Positions 55,149 to 64,000 are shown, counted from the first letter of the stretch. The stretch is 64,000 bases of DNA from Alloprevotella sp. Lung230 (GCF_014385435.1 NZ_JACSUD010000001.1:434001-498000), one strand, 5' to 3'. Translations and numbers: made by a program. Notes: generated from the letters alone by a model not told the origin.

Positions 55149-56032
55149 CTTGTGCCTGCCTGTTCGGCACGACCGCGGCAGCGCAAGAACTCGACGCCCG
55201 CGTCACGGTCAATCATCAGCAGGTGCAGGGCACCAGTACGGCGGTGTTCGACAATCTGCAACAGGTGCTCACTGAGTTTATCAACGAGCACCAGTGGACG
55301 CAATTGAACTTCCGCCGCTCGGAGCGCATCGCCTGCTCGTTCAACTTCACCGTGCAGAAATACGACGAGGCCGACCACAAGTTGGAGTGCGCCCTCACGG
55401 TGAGTGCCACACGCCCCGTCTACAACGCCTCCTACACGACCACCACCTTTTCCACACGCGATGGCAACTGCAACTTCCGCTTTCAGGAGTTCGACAAACT
55501 GGAGTTTCGCCCCGAAGCCATCGACAACGACCTGACGGCGATCGTGGCCTATTACGCCTACCTCATCATCGGCTGGGACCTCGACACAATGTCGCCCCAA
55601 GGAGGCACCGAAGCCTTGCAGACGGCGCTCAACATCTGCAACAACGCCCAAACCCTCACGCTCTCTGCCCGCGGCTGGAAGTCTTTCGACGACGGCAAAA
55701 ACCGCTATGCCATTGTCAACGACTATCTGGACGGACGCATGGAGCCATTCCGCAAGATGCAATATAAGTACTATCGCGAAGGGCTGGACGTGATGGCCGA
55801 AAATGCCGAGCGCGGACGGGCGGCCATCACCGAAGCGTTCGATCTTCTGGCGCAAGCGCACAACAACAAGACGATGAGCCAACTGCCGCAACTGTTCACC
55901 GAGTTCAAGGCCGATGAGATTGCCAACATCTACCAAGGACACGCCACGCAAAAAGAGAAAGAGGCGGTCGTAGAACTGCTCAGCAAACTCAATGCGTCGA
56001 AAAATCCAACGTGGAACAAAATCAGAAACTAA
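55118..56032 (+). CDS. DUF4835 secreted protein
   Basis: A 304-residue protein with signal peptide cleaved near TAAAQELDA. The conserved segments LNARVTVNHQQVQGTS-like start, NFRRSERIACSFNFTV, YAYLIIGWDLDTMSPQGG and GWKSFDDGKNRYAIVNDYLD mark DUF4835, a Bacteroidetes family encoded between coaBC and recN. The function is unknown; a cell-envelope role is likely. It overlaps coaBC by 31 bases. Its stop codon TAA forms the first bases of the foldback element that follows. Confidence 0.92.
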   Translation: MAKAFLLFLLTCACLFGTTAAAQELDARVTVNHQQVQGTSTAVFDNLQQVLTEFINEHQWTQLNFRRSERIACSFNFTVQKYDEADHKLECALTVSATRPVYNASYTTTTFSTRDGNCNFRFQEFDKLEFRPEAIDNDLTAIVAYYAYLIIGWDLDTMSPQGGTEALQTALNICNNAQTLTLSARGWKSFDDGKNRYAIVNDYLDGRMEPFRKMQYKYYREGLDVMAENAERGRAAITEAFDLLAQAHNNKTMSQLPQLFTEFKADEIANIYQGHATQKEKEAVVELLSKLNASKNPTWNKIRN

Positions 56033-56224
56033 GTAGGTGTTCAAAAGTAATTGATGCTATATTTGTTTCCATTTTTCGTCAGGTCGTCTTTGTAAAGAAG
56101 GAGTGTAGCGGGCTACACGGCTGATGAACAAAGGCGAGATGGCGGAAAAGGGAAATAAAGAGAGCATCAAAATAGAGAGCCACCTACGACTAAGATAGTT
56201 ACGATTAATTTTGAACACCTACTT
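56031..56224. mobile_element. 194-bp MITE-like foldback element
   Basis: Perfect 16-base terminal inverted repeats AAGTAGGTGTTCAAAA (56031-56046) and TTTTGAACACCTACTT (56209-56224). The interior is itself a long imperfect palindrome: GATGCT with AGCATC, TATTTGTTTCC with GGAAATA, and a central TGTAGC-GG-GCTACA. No coding capacity. It lies between the DUF4835 stop and the recN start. No clear target duplication was seen. Confidence 0.75.
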
Positions 56225-56230
56225 CATCCC

Positions 56231-57892
56231 ATGCTCACTCATCTCCACATTGCCAACTATGCTCTGATTGATCGGCTCGACCTCGACCTGAGGGCGGGCT
56301 TTAGTGTGATTACGGGCGAGACCGGAGCGGGCAAAAGTATCATCCTCGGCGCATTGGGATTGCTGCAAGGCAATCGGGCCGAGGCCAAAGTCATCAAAGA
56401 CGGCGCAGCCAAATGTGTCGTCGAAGGTGAGTTTGCCGATTTCGCCCCCACGCTGGTCGACACCCTCCAAGCCGCCGACATTGATGTGGAGGAGGACAGC
56501 ATCATTGTGCGGCGGGAAATCATGGCCGGAGGCAAAAGCCGCACTTTCATCAACGACACACCGGCCACCCTCGCCCTCCTCAAAGAGGTGAGTGCCCAAC
56601 TCATCGACATCCATTCGCAACACCAAAATCTGCTCCTCACCCGCGAGACGTTCCTCATCGACACGCTCGACGGCATGGCCGACAATGCAGAACAACTCAC
56701 GACCTATCGAGAAGCCTATGCTGCCTTCGTGGCCGCCGAGCGCGAACTGAAACGCCTGCAAATGATGGCCGCCCAAAGCAGCGCCGATCAAGACTATTTG
56801 GCGTTTCAGTTGGCACAACTCGACGAAGCGCAGTTGCAAGAAGGCGAACAAGAGGAGCTGGAAGAGGAGAGTGCCACCCTCTCGCACGCCGAAGAAATCC
56901 GCACCTCGCTGGGACAGACCGCGCAGGCGCTGCAAAGTGATGAGTTCGACGTGTGTTCGGCCCTCCGTTCGGCCGCATCAGCGATGGAAGGCATTGCGGC
57001 CTATCTGCCCAACGCCGAAGCCCTGAGCGAACGCCTCAACAGCGCTCGTCTAGAGATTGACGACGTACTCAGCGAAGTGGAGCGTGCGGCCGAGGACGTG
57101 GAGTTCAACCCTCAACGTCTGGCCTATGTCGATGAGCGCCTCTCCACCATTTACAGTTTGCAGAAGAAGCACCATGTAGAGACGATTGCCGAACTGCTCA
57201 CCTTGGCCGACGACTTCCGCCGACGTCTGGATGCCATCGAAAATGCCGATGAACATTTGGCACGTGCCGAAAAGGCACGCAGCGCTGCCCAAGTGCGACT
57301 GTCGGCCTGCGGTGCTCAACTCACCAAGTCTCGCCGGCAGGCGGCCGCCGAGATTGAAAAAAGGCTCATCGACAGTCTGCACAGCCTGGGGATGCCCAAC
57401 GTGAGTCTGCGCTTCGATTTCGCTGCGCGCCCTCATCCCGATGCCGGCGGTTGCGACGCCCTGCGCTTCCTCTTCTCCGCCAACAAGCAGGTGGCGCTGC
57501 AAGACGTGGCACAAACGGCCTCCGGAGGTGAAATCGCCCGCCTGATGCTTTCGCTCAAAGCCTTGATTGCCCAAAAGCAAAACCTCCCCACCATCATTTT
57601 CGACGAAATCGACACCGGTGTGAGCGGCACGATGGCCGAAAAAATGGGGCGCGTGATGCAGCAGATGGGGCGCAACGCACAAGTGATTTGCATCACCCAC
57701 CTGCCGCAAATCGCTGCCTTAGGCACCGACCACTTCCGGGTGCACAAGGAGGAAACCGAAGCCGGCACCACTTCCCACATCACCCCTCTCACCACCGAAC
57801 AGCGCGTGCAGGAACTGGCCGACATGCTTTCGGGGACGTCCGTGACCGAAGCCGCTTTGGCCAACGCACGTGCCCTCCTCGGCGCTTCCTAA
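56231..57892 (+). CDS. recN: DNA repair ATPase RecN
   Basis: A 553-residue SMC-like protein acting in double-strand break repair. The N-terminus MLTHLHIANYALIDRLDLDL is followed by Walker A GETGAGKS (about residues 29-36) and SQLIDIHSQHQNLLLT. A long coiled-coil region (about 155-370) leads to the signature TASGGEIARLMLSLK and Walker B IIFDEIDTGVSG. The foldback element ends seven bases before its start, so that element must supply or separate its promoter. Confidence 0.96.
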   Translation: MLTHLHIANYALIDRLDLDLRAGFSVITGETGAGKSIILGALGLLQGNRAEAKVIKDGAAKCVVEGEFADFAPTLVDTLQAADIDVEEDSIIVRREIMAGGKSRTFINDTPATLALLKEVSAQLIDIHSQHQNLLLTRETFLIDTLDGMADNAEQLTTYREAYAAFVAAERELKRLQMMAAQSSADQDYLAFQLAQLDEAQLQEGEQEELEEESATLSHAEEIRTSLGQTAQALQSDEFDVCSALRSAASAMEGIAAYLPNAEALSERLNSARLEIDDVLSEVERAAEDVEFNPQRLAYVDERLSTIYSLQKKHHVETIAELLTLADDFRRRLDAIENADEHLARAEKARSAAQVRLSACGAQLTKSRRQAAAEIEKRLIDSLHSLGMPNVSLRFDFAARPHPDAGGCDALRFLFSANKQVALQDVAQTASGGEIARLMLSLKALIAQKQNLPTIIFDEIDTGVSGTMAEKMGRVMQQMGRNAQVICITHLPQIAALGTDHFRVHKEETEAGTTSHITPLTTEQRVQELADMLSGTSVTEAALANARALLGAS

Positions 57893-57926
57893 TCTCCATC
57901 TCCACCCACCGATGTTTTCTTTGCTT

Positions 57927-59618
57927 ATGAAAAAGTTTTTCCTCTTTCTCCTCCTTCTCCAGCCCCTTGCCATGGGCGCACAAAACGCCGCCGACCTCCA
58001 CAAGGCCGTCGTGCTCATCACCACCTTCGATGCACAAGGCAAAGTGCTACACACCACCCACGGCTACTTTGCACAGCCCGAAGGCAGAGTCGTGACCCCC
58101 TACGCGCCTTTCAAAGGGGCAGTGCGGGCAGAGGCCGTCGACTGGAAAGGACGCCACCTCCCCATCACGCGCATCATCGGAGCATCGAGCAACTACGATT
58201 TGCTGGTGGCCGCGACCGAACGTCCCGACAAGAAGACACCCACCCTCGCTGCGGCCTCCACTCCGACCGAGCGCGGCACAAGAGGGTTGCAACAGACCTA
58301 TTATTCCACAGCGAAGAAAGCCCTGCCCGAAGCAACGGCCATCGCCACGGTCGAGAGCGTAGATGGTTTCCCCTACTACACCCTCACCACGCCCAACGAA
58401 GAGAAATATATAGGCTGTCCCGTGGTCAATGCCGAAGGCAAAGTAGTGGGCGTGGTGCAGAAAAACTTCATCAAAGATGCCATCACCGCCTGCGCCATCG
58501 ATGCCTCCGCTGCCGACTCGCTGAACATCTCGGGGCTGAGCGTCTTCAACACCGACCTCAACGCCGTCGGCATCCCCAAACTCCTCCCGCAGAATGACGA
58601 GAATGCCGCCTACACCTATCTCTACATGTTCTCGCGCTCCTCGCAAGACTCCGTGTTGGTGCAAACGGCTTTCGACGATTTCCGACAACTTTATCCCAAC
58701 AACACGATTGTCCTCGGCGACCTGGCCACGTTCTACGCCCTCCGCGGCAACTACGCCCGAGCCGACGAAGTGCTCCGGCAGGGGATTGCCAAAGCCGACA
58801 ACAACCTCGCCGCTCTCTACGACGTGCAGTCTGCCTTGATGTATGCCAAAGCCACAGCCGCCGGCGAAGACCGCTATCCCGCTTGGACACTCGAAACAGC
58901 GCTCGCCGCGGCACAAAACGCCTACAAGGCCAATCCCTCGCCTACCTACCAGCTCCAGCAAGGCGTGGTGCTCTACGCCCTCAAGCGCGACGAGGAAGCG
59001 CTGAAACAGTTTGCCGCAGTCAATGCCTCCCCCTTGGCCGGCAGCCGCTCCTTCCTCTACGCCGCCAACACCTTGGCACGCAGCGGCGGCGACCGTGCAG
59101 CGGTGGTGGCATTGCTCGACAGCGCCCTCAACCACTGCGCACAACCCTACACGCAAGAGGCGATTGCTCCGCTCAACGCCCGCGCCAAATACCTCATGGA
59201 GATGGGCGAATACCGCCGCGCCGTGGGCGACTACAACGACTACGAGAAGATTTTAGGCCGCGACAACCTCACGCCCTATTTCTACTATCTCCGCAGCCAG
59301 GCCGAAGTGCAGAGTCGCATGTATCAGCAGGCACTCGACGACCTCGAAACGGCCATTTCCCTGGCTGCCACCACCGACGAGAAAGACGACTATAAGATAG
59401 AAAAAGGGCTGCTCTACGTTCAGGTGGGTATGTTCGACGAAGCCATCGCCGCGGCCAACGAAGTGCTCGCCCACGCTCCCGACCACCTCGATGCCCACAA
59501 GGTGCTGGGCGTGGCCTATGGTGAGAAGAAGCAAAAGGCCCTGGCCCGCCAGCACCTGCAAAAGGCAGCCTCCCAAGGCGACGAAAACGCCAAAGCCCTG
59601 CTGGAGAAATACAAGTAG
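57927..59618 (+). CDS. Secreted trypsin-like (possibly inactive) protein with TPR repeats
   Basis: A 563-residue protein starting at MKKFFLFLLLLQ, which gives a clean signal peptide cleaved near MGAQNA. Residues about 20-220 resemble a trypsin/HtrA fold (ALHKAVVLI-type start, GRVVTPYAPFKGA, SSNYDLLVAAT, GCPVVNAEGKVVGVV), but the usual GNSGGP serine motif is replaced by IGCPVVNAEG, so catalytic activity is doubtful. The remainder is tetratricopeptide repeats. It follows recN by 34 bases. A periplasmic scaffold role is inferred. Confidence 0.75.
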   Translation: MKKFFLFLLLLQPLAMGAQNAADLHKAVVLITTFDAQGKVLHTTHGYFAQPEGRVVTPYAPFKGAVRAEAVDWKGRHLPITRIIGASSNYDLLVAATERPDKKTPTLAAASTPTERGTRGLQQTYYSTAKKALPEATAIATVESVDGFPYYTLTTPNEEKYIGCPVVNAEGKVVGVVQKNFIKDAITACAIDASAADSLNISGLSVFNTDLNAVGIPKLLPQNDENAAYTYLYMFSRSSQDSVLVQTAFDDFRQLYPNNTIVLGDLATFYALRGNYARADEVLRQGIAKADNNLAALYDVQSALMYAKATAAGEDRYPAWTLETALAAAQNAYKANPSPTYQLQQGVVLYALKRDEEALKQFAAVNASPLAGSRSFLYAANTLARSGGDRAAVVALLDSALNHCAQPYTQEAIAPLNARAKYLMEMGEYRRAVGDYNDYEKILGRDNLTPYFYYLRSQAEVQSRMYQQALDDLETAISLAATTDEKDDYKIEKGLLYVQVGMFDEAIAAANEVLAHAPDHLDAHKVLGVAYGEKKQKALARQHLQKAASQGDENAKALLEKYK

Positions 59619-59667
59619 CGCCGCTCCTTTCTCCTTCCTCCTCTTTTTCTCCCTTCCCCTTATCCCT

Positions 59668-59699
59668 CCCCAAGTGCTCCACAGCGCTTGGGGATTTTT
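59668..59699 (+). terminator. Rho-independent terminator after TPR gene
   Basis: CCCCAAGTGCT pairs with AGCGCTTGGGG (10 of 11) across a CCAC loop, followed by ATTTTT. It ends the dnaN-to-TPR cluster. Confidence 0.85.
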
Positions 59700-59774
59700 G
59701 TTGCTGAAAAGTTGGGCGTAAGGGAGCAAAAGTTATCTCCGAGGCCTGCAAACTTCTTCAGGTCACGCGCAATC

Positions 59775-59857
59775 TATAAACCAAGGTTTGGTTTATGTAA
59801 TTCAAGGTTTGGTTTATGTAATTCAAACCTTGGTTTATATAAACCAAACCTTGAATT
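59775..59857. repeat. Iterated CAAGGTTTGGTTTAT repeats upstream of the nan operon
   Basis: A 19-base perfect inverted repeat has arms AATTCAAGGTTTGGTTTAT (59799-59817) and ATAAACCAAACCTTGAATT (59839-59857). An additional direct copy of AAGGTTTGGTTTATGTAATT begins at 59783, and an AACCTTGGTTTAT variant lies in the spacer. The array occupies part of the 532-base gap between the TPR gene and the nanM-like gene; the rest of that gap shows no gene or clear promoter. Confidence 0.75.
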
Positions 59858-60150
59858 AAAGAATTTCCTTGTCGTAATGAAGTTTCCGACGTTCGTAGCG
59901 GACTTTTTGAAACCACTGGGAGATTTTTCCGGCTCAGCCATCATTTCTATTTCACCCATACCTAAGAGGAGATACGTGAAGAGAAAGAATGCCGCGGAAG
60001 GAGGGATTTTTCGTTCGTTCATGGGATTTCCCACAGATTGTTTGCAGAAGTCAAGGTTTTTTCGGAACTTTGTCCTGCCGTTGTCGTCGGCCATTGGGCG
60101 GCAGCGATTTTCATGTCCTTGTTCTGTCGTTGAAAAACAAGCACCTACTT

Positions 60151-61227
60151 ATGTATATCTTTCGTATTGTCTTCATAATCTCTCTCATCATGATGGATTT
60201 CATCAATGGAACGAACGCAGACGCGCAACCCTTTGAGTTGGTGCGTGTCGAGCACGTTGCGGGCTTCCCTGCCGACGAGCCCGGAATCGAAAAAGGCGTG
60301 TCGGCCTGCTTTGCCGGCGCCGTTGGCGATGTGTTGCTGATGGCCGGCGGTTGCAATTTTCCTGAAAAACCGGCAGCCGAAGGAGGGCAGAAGCGCTACT
60401 ACCAAGGCATTTATGCCGCCCCGATTACCTCGGCCGACACCTTAGATTGGCAATGCATCGGGCAGCTTCCCGCCGCTTGTGCCTATGGAGTGAGCGTTCC
60501 CTTAGAAGATGGATTGCTGTGCCTCGGCGGCAACAACACCGAAAAGAGTTTTGCCGAGGTGTTTGCCATCACGCTGAAAGCAGGCAAAGCCGTTGTGACT
60601 CCTTATCCCTCCCTGCCGACAAGTATGGACAACTTCACGGGATCACGCTGCGGAAATCGGGTCATCGTGAGCAATGGTTTGCAAATCTTCAAACTCGATT
60701 TGAATCGCTTGGAAGCCGGATGGCAAACCCTACCGCCGCTCACCTCGAAAAAGTTGGGGCAGCCGGTGGGCGTGTTTGTCGATGGGCAGTTTTGCCAATG
60801 GGGTGGCTGTACCCCCAAGACAGCCACCGAGCTCACCACCCTCTGCATTTCCGGCCTCAGTTCTGCTTCGGCATCCCCCTTACCGCCCCCGACCGCTGCC
60901 GGCGAAGAGATTTACTTAGGTGGGGCGGCCGCCATCAACCTCACCGAACAAGCCTTTGTAGCGGTGGGCGGTGTGAATAAAGACGTGTTTTTGGAAGCCG
61001 TGAACCATCCCCAACCCGGCTATATGACGCACCCCGCAACTTGGTATCGCTTCAATCCCTACATCTGCGTGTATCAAGCCGGACAGTGGCACATTGCTGG
61101 AAAGGAAACCATTGCCGCACGTGCAGGAGCCGCCTTGGCGCGACATGGACAAGAGGTCTACATCATCGGCGGAGAACTCAAACCGGGGGTGCGCACGCCC
61201 GACATTTATCGTTTAACTTTCAACTAA
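60151..61227 (+). CDS. nanM: Kelch-type N-acetylneuraminate epimerase/mutarotase, NanM-like
   Basis: A 358-residue secreted protein, start at 60151 (MYIFRIVFIISLIMMDF) with signal peptide ending near NADAQPF. Repeated kelch-like blades are visible: VLLMAGGCNFP, GLLCLGGNNTEKSF, QFCQWGGCTP, EEIYLGGAAAI, EVYIIGGELKPG. The cyclically permuted mutarotase family interconverts sialic acid anomers in the periplasm. It lies ten bases upstream of the transporter gene in a nan-type operon, which supports the role. Confidence 0.85.
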   Translation: MYIFRIVFIISLIMMDFINGTNADAQPFELVRVEHVAGFPADEPGIEKGVSACFAGAVGDVLLMAGGCNFPEKPAAEGGQKRYYQGIYAAPITSADTLDWQCIGQLPAACAYGVSVPLEDGLLCLGGNNTEKSFAEVFAITLKAGKAVVTPYPSLPTSMDNFTGSRCGNRVIVSNGLQIFKLDLNRLEAGWQTLPPLTSKKLGQPVGVFVDGQFCQWGGCTPKTATELTTLCISGLSSASASPLPPPTAAGEEIYLGGAAAINLTEQAFVAVGGVNKDVFLEAVNHPQPGYMTHPATWYRFNPYICVYQAGQWHIAGKETIAARAGAALARHGQEVYIIGGELKPGVRTPDIYRLTFN

Positions 61228-61237
61228 CAGATACACC

Positions 61238-62479
61238 ATGAAAATAATCGACAAAAAGTATTATCCCTGGCTGGTGGTGGCGCTCTTATGGGTAGTGGCG
61301 CTACTCAACTACATGGATCGGCAGATTTTATCGACCATGCAGACTTCTATGAAAGCCGACATCCACGAACTCAACCAAGCGGAGGCGTTCGGCGCTTTGA
61401 TGGCCGTGTTCCTCTGGGTCTATGGTCTGGTCTCGCCTTTTGCCGGCATGGTGGCCGACAAGATGAACCGTAAATGGCTCGTGGTGGGCAGTCTGTTTGT
61501 ATGGTCGGCCGTTACTCTGGCCATGGGGTATGCCACCAACTTCGACCAGTTATACTATCTGCGTGGTATCATGGGCATCAGCGAAGCGCTCTACATTCCT
61601 TCGGCCTTGTCGCTCTTGGCCGATTGGCACGAAGGCAAAAGCCGTTCGCTGGCCATTGGCATTCACATGACGGGTATTTATATGGGGCAGGCCGTAGGCG
61701 GCTTCGGTGCCGTCGTGGCTGCTATGCTGTCGTGGAAAACGGCCTTCCAAGGCTTCGGCCTCATCGGCATTGTTTATGCTCTGGTACTGGCCGTCCTGCT
61801 CTATGAAAAGCCGTCGCATGGCCAAGCATCTCTCGACAACACGCCAACGACTGCCCCCAAAGCAGGTTTGTTGAGCGGCTTCGGCGTGGTGCTGTCGAAC
61901 TGGGTGTTTTGGATTATTCTCTTTTTCTTTGCTGTACCGAGCCTGCCGGGATGGGCAACAAAGAACTGGCTGCCCACTTTGTTTGCTCAAAACTTAGGTA
62001 TTCCCATGGAGGAAGCCGGCCCCATCTCCACGATTACCATTGCGGCTTCATCGTTCTTAGGTGTCATCTTTGGCGGTTATCTGTCGGACAGATGGGTGAA
62101 ACGCAATCTCAAAGGGCGTGTCTACACCAGTGCCATAGGCTTAGGCCTCACCATTCCCGCTTTAATTTTGTTGGGATTGGGGCATAATCTGCCCGCCATT
62201 GTGGGCGCCGGTTTGCTCTTTGGCGTGGGCTACGGTATGTTTGATGCCAACAATATGCCCATTCTTTGCCAATTCATCTCGGCTAAACAGCGCGCCACGG
62301 CTTATGGCATTATGAATATGACGGGCGTGTTTGCCGGAGCAGCCGTGACGCAAGTGCTCGGCAAATGGACGGACGGCAATCAGTTGGGCACCGGCTTTGC
62401 ACTCTTGGGCGGTATTGTTGCTTTGGCGCTCTTTGTCCAACTGTGGTTCTTAAAGCCAAAAACCGACAATATGGTATAA
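61238..62479 (+). CDS. nanT: MFS transporter, sialic acid permease (NanT-like)
   Basis: A 413-residue major facilitator protein with 12 predicted membrane segments. The MFS signature after segment 2 reads GMVADKMNRKWL, and the second half has GGYLSDRWVKRN. MYIFR-type periplasmic epimerase upstream and sialate lyase downstream point to N-acetylneuraminate uptake, as in the Tannerella and Bacteroides nan operons. Related MFS families carry hexuronates, so the substrate is assigned by context. Confidence 0.85.
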   Translation: MKIIDKKYYPWLVVALLWVVALLNYMDRQILSTMQTSMKADIHELNQAEAFGALMAVFLWVYGLVSPFAGMVADKMNRKWLVVGSLFVWSAVTLAMGYATNFDQLYYLRGIMGISEALYIPSALSLLADWHEGKSRSLAIGIHMTGIYMGQAVGGFGAVVAAMLSWKTAFQGFGLIGIVYALVLAVLLYEKPSHGQASLDNTPTTAPKAGLLSGFGVVLSNWVFWIILFFFAVPSLPGWATKNWLPTLFAQNLGIPMEEAGPISTITIAASSFLGVIFGGYLSDRWVKRNLKGRVYTSAIGLGLTIPALILLGLGHNLPAIVGAGLLFGVGYGMFDANNMPILCQFISAKQRATAYGIMNMTGVFAGAAVTQVLGKWTDGNQLGTGFALLGGIVALALFVQLWFLKPKTDNMV

Positions 62480-62606
62480 GTCGTTTGTCGTCTGAAACGA
62501 TGCTGTTCATCTCCAACGACAAACGGAAAGGACGGCAGAAGGTACTAAAAATCGGGGTTCTCTTAGCAACCCTCTACAATAATAACGTGATTAAATCAAG
62601 ATAAGA

Positions 62607-63524
62607 ATGGAAAAAATTATCGGTCTGATTGATGCACCATTCACTCCGTTTTATGAGAATGGTGATGTGAACCTCGAACCCATCGCGGCTTACGGGGCAA
62701 TGTTAAAGAAAAACGGTCTGCAAGGTGTGTTTATCAACGGTTCATCGGGCGAAGGCTATATGCTCACCACCGACGAAAGAAAGCGCTTGGCCGAAGAGTG
62801 GGTGAAGCAAGCCCCACAGGACTTCAAAGTGATTGTCCACGTGGGCAGCTGCTGCCTGCGGGAAAGCGTTGAGTTGGCGCGCCATGCCGCCGAGATCGGA
62901 GCTTGGGGAGTGGGGGCGATGGCTCCTCCTTTCCCCCGCATCAACCGCATTGAGGAGTTGGTCAAGTATTGCGAACAGATTGCTGCTGCGGCTCCTCATC
63001 TGCCGTTCTACTATTACCACATTCCGGCTTTCAACGGCGCGTTCCTCTCTATGCTCGACTTGTTGAAGGCGGTGGATGGCCGCATTCCCAACTTTGCCGG
63101 TATCAAATACACCTATGAGAGCCTCTACGAATACAATCAATGCCGACTTTATGCCGGTGGAAAATTCGATATGCTGCACGGGCAAGACGAAACCATTCTG
63201 CCTTCTTTGGCACAGGGTGGCGCACAGGGCGGCATCGGCGGCACCACCAACTACAACGGCCGCGAACTGGTGGCCATCATTGAGGCTTGGAAAAAGGGCG
63301 ACATCGAAGCGGCTCGTGCGCATCAAGATTTTGCACAGGAGGTTATCAATGTCATCTGCCATTTCCGTGGAAACATTGTCGGAGGTAAGCGCATCATGAA
63401 ACTCATGGGCTTTGACTTAGGGCCTAATCGTGTGCCGTTCCAGAATATGACCGAAGAGGAGGAAGCACGTATGAAGGCCGAACTTGAAGCCATCGACTTT
63501 TTCAGTAAGTGCAATCAATTTTAA
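62607..63524 (+). CDS. nanA: N-acetylneuraminate lyase
   Basis: A 305-residue (beta/alpha)8 aldolase of the DapA/NanA family. It has the Schiff-base Lys167 in AGIKYTYESL, the YYYHIPAFNG segment with catalytic tyrosine, and the phosphate-free substrate loop NGSSGEGYML. It splits sialic acid into N-acetylmannosamine and pyruvate. It lies 127 bases after nanT and just before the AGE-family epimerase that handles the N-acetylmannosamine. Confidence 0.93.
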   Translation: MEKIIGLIDAPFTPFYENGDVNLEPIAAYGAMLKKNGLQGVFINGSSGEGYMLTTDERKRLAEEWVKQAPQDFKVIVHVGSCCLRESVELARHAAEIGAWGVGAMAPPFPRINRIEELVKYCEQIAAAAPHLPFYYYHIPAFNGAFLSMLDLLKAVDGRIPNFAGIKYTYESLYEYNQCRLYAGGKFDMLHGQDETILPSLAQGGAQGGIGGTTNYNGRELVAIIEAWKKGDIEAARAHQDFAQEVINVICHFRGNIVGGKRIMKLMGFDLGPNRVPFQNMTEEEEARMKAELEAIDFFSKCNQF

Positions 63525-63536
63525 TGGACAACGACA

Positions 63537-64000
63537 ATGAATCTTGATCCCGAAACTTATTTGCAGCAATGGGCCGACCGCTACAAAGCGGATCTCACGC
63601 AGAACATCATGCCTTTTTGGATGAAACACGGGGTTGACTCGGTGAATGGCGGTGTTTACACCTGCCTGAATCGTGACGGATCCCTGATGGACACGACCAA
63701 ATCGGTGTGGTTTCAAGGGCGGTTTGCCTATATCTGTGCCTATGCCTACAACCATATTGAGCAGAACGCCGAGTGGCTGGAGGTGGCCAAATCGACAATC
63801 GACTTCATAGAAGCTCATTGTTTCGACAAAGACCGCCACATGTTCTTCTCCGTAACGGCCGAAGGCACACCTCTACGCAAGCGCCGCTACGTGTTTAGCG
63901 AAACTTTTGCTGCGATTGCCATGGCCGAATATGCCATCGCTTCGGGCAATGCGCATTATGCCCAACGGGCTTTGGAGGTGTTTGACGACACGTTGCGTTT
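63537..64000 (+). CDS. nanE: N-acylglucosamine 2-epimerase (AGE family), 3' part outside window
   Basis: The first 154 codons begin MNLDPETYLQQWADRYKADL. Family marks are FWMKHGVDSVNGGVYTCLNR, KSVWFQGRFAYICAYAY and HMFFSVTAEGTPLRKRRYVF, followed by SETFAAIAMAEYA, typical of the (alpha/alpha)6 AGE fold. It converts N-acetylmannosamine to N-acetylglucosamine. It starts 12 bases after nanA. The start at 63537 is the only one in frame; an ATG at 63523 is in another frame and stops at once. Confidence 0.9.
   Translation, partial: MNLDPETYLQQWADRYKADLTQNIMPFWMKHGVDSVNGGVYTCLNRDGSLMDTTKSVWFQGRFAYICAYAYNHIEQNAEWLEVAKSTIDFIEAHCFDKDRHMFFSVTAEGTPLRKRRYVFSETFAAIAMAEYAIASGNAHYAQRALEVFDDTLR

Noticed and set aside
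59989-60150. Longer NanM-like protein starting at 59989
   Set aside because: The extra 54 residues precede a good signal peptide and look non-coding.

Overview
The window looks like a chromosomal segment of a member of the Bacteroidales, probably Prevotellaceae-like. This rests on Bacteroidetes-type promoters (TAnnTTTG -7 boxes), a CTnDOT-type conjugation gene set, XusA/XusB-like iron-uptake proteins, DUF4835, and a sialic-acid operon of Bacteroidetes layout. The genus cannot be fixed from sequence reading alone. 

Region 1 (1 to about 51.3 kb) is the right-hand part of a CTnDOT-like conjugative transposon (CTn); its left end lies outside the window. From the left it holds the start of the tra operon (traG, traF, traE and the traA-D-like genes, minus strand), then mobA, a frameshifted relaxase mobB and a frameshifted coupling protein mobC (plus strand). 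Cargo follows: a small zinc-ribbon membrane protein, a DUF4143 ATPase, a broken rteC-like gene, and a xenosiderophore-type uptake cassette (AraC regulator, DUF4374 lipoprotein, TonB receptor, two YbtPQ-like ABC half-transporters). Next is the DNA-processing block (DUF4099/DUF3945 protein, topoisomerase III, DUF1896, giant methylase-helicase). 

Region 2 (about 29.97-43.96 kb) is a second integrative element nested inside the methylase-helicase gene. Its two tandem tyrosine recombinases lie at the right end, with HTH/excisionase-like genes, DUF3408 and a second, decayed mobABC set. The coupling gene of that set is cut by a group II intron fragment fused to an IS982 remnant. Its left half carries an AT-rich operon of four predicted lipoproteins, including a papain-like and a clostripain-like cysteine protease. 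The C-terminal half of the interrupted methylase-helicase resumes at 43.9 kb. 

Region 3 (45.6-51.3 kb) completes the outer element: an XRE repressor plus GHKL-ATPase/nuclease pair that resembles a defence module, four small helix-turn-helix proteins in two divergent pairs, a RhuM-like protein and the CTn integrase. 

Region 4 (51.4-64 kb) is GC-richer chromosome: a stand-alone nuclease-like gene, dnaN, coaBC, DUF4835, a 194-bp foldback element, recN, a trypsin-like/TPR protein, then a sialic-acid catabolic operon (NanM-like epimerase, NanT-like transporter, NanA lyase, AGE-family epimerase) that runs off the right edge. 

The most striking unexplained signal is an 18-bp element, GCCACAAGTACGCAGTTA. 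It occurs four times, only in the outer transposon, and sits 33-34 bp upstream of a TAnnTTTG -7 box each time; in three copies a degenerate second copy lies exactly 21 bp further upstream. It looks like the operator of an element-wide activator.
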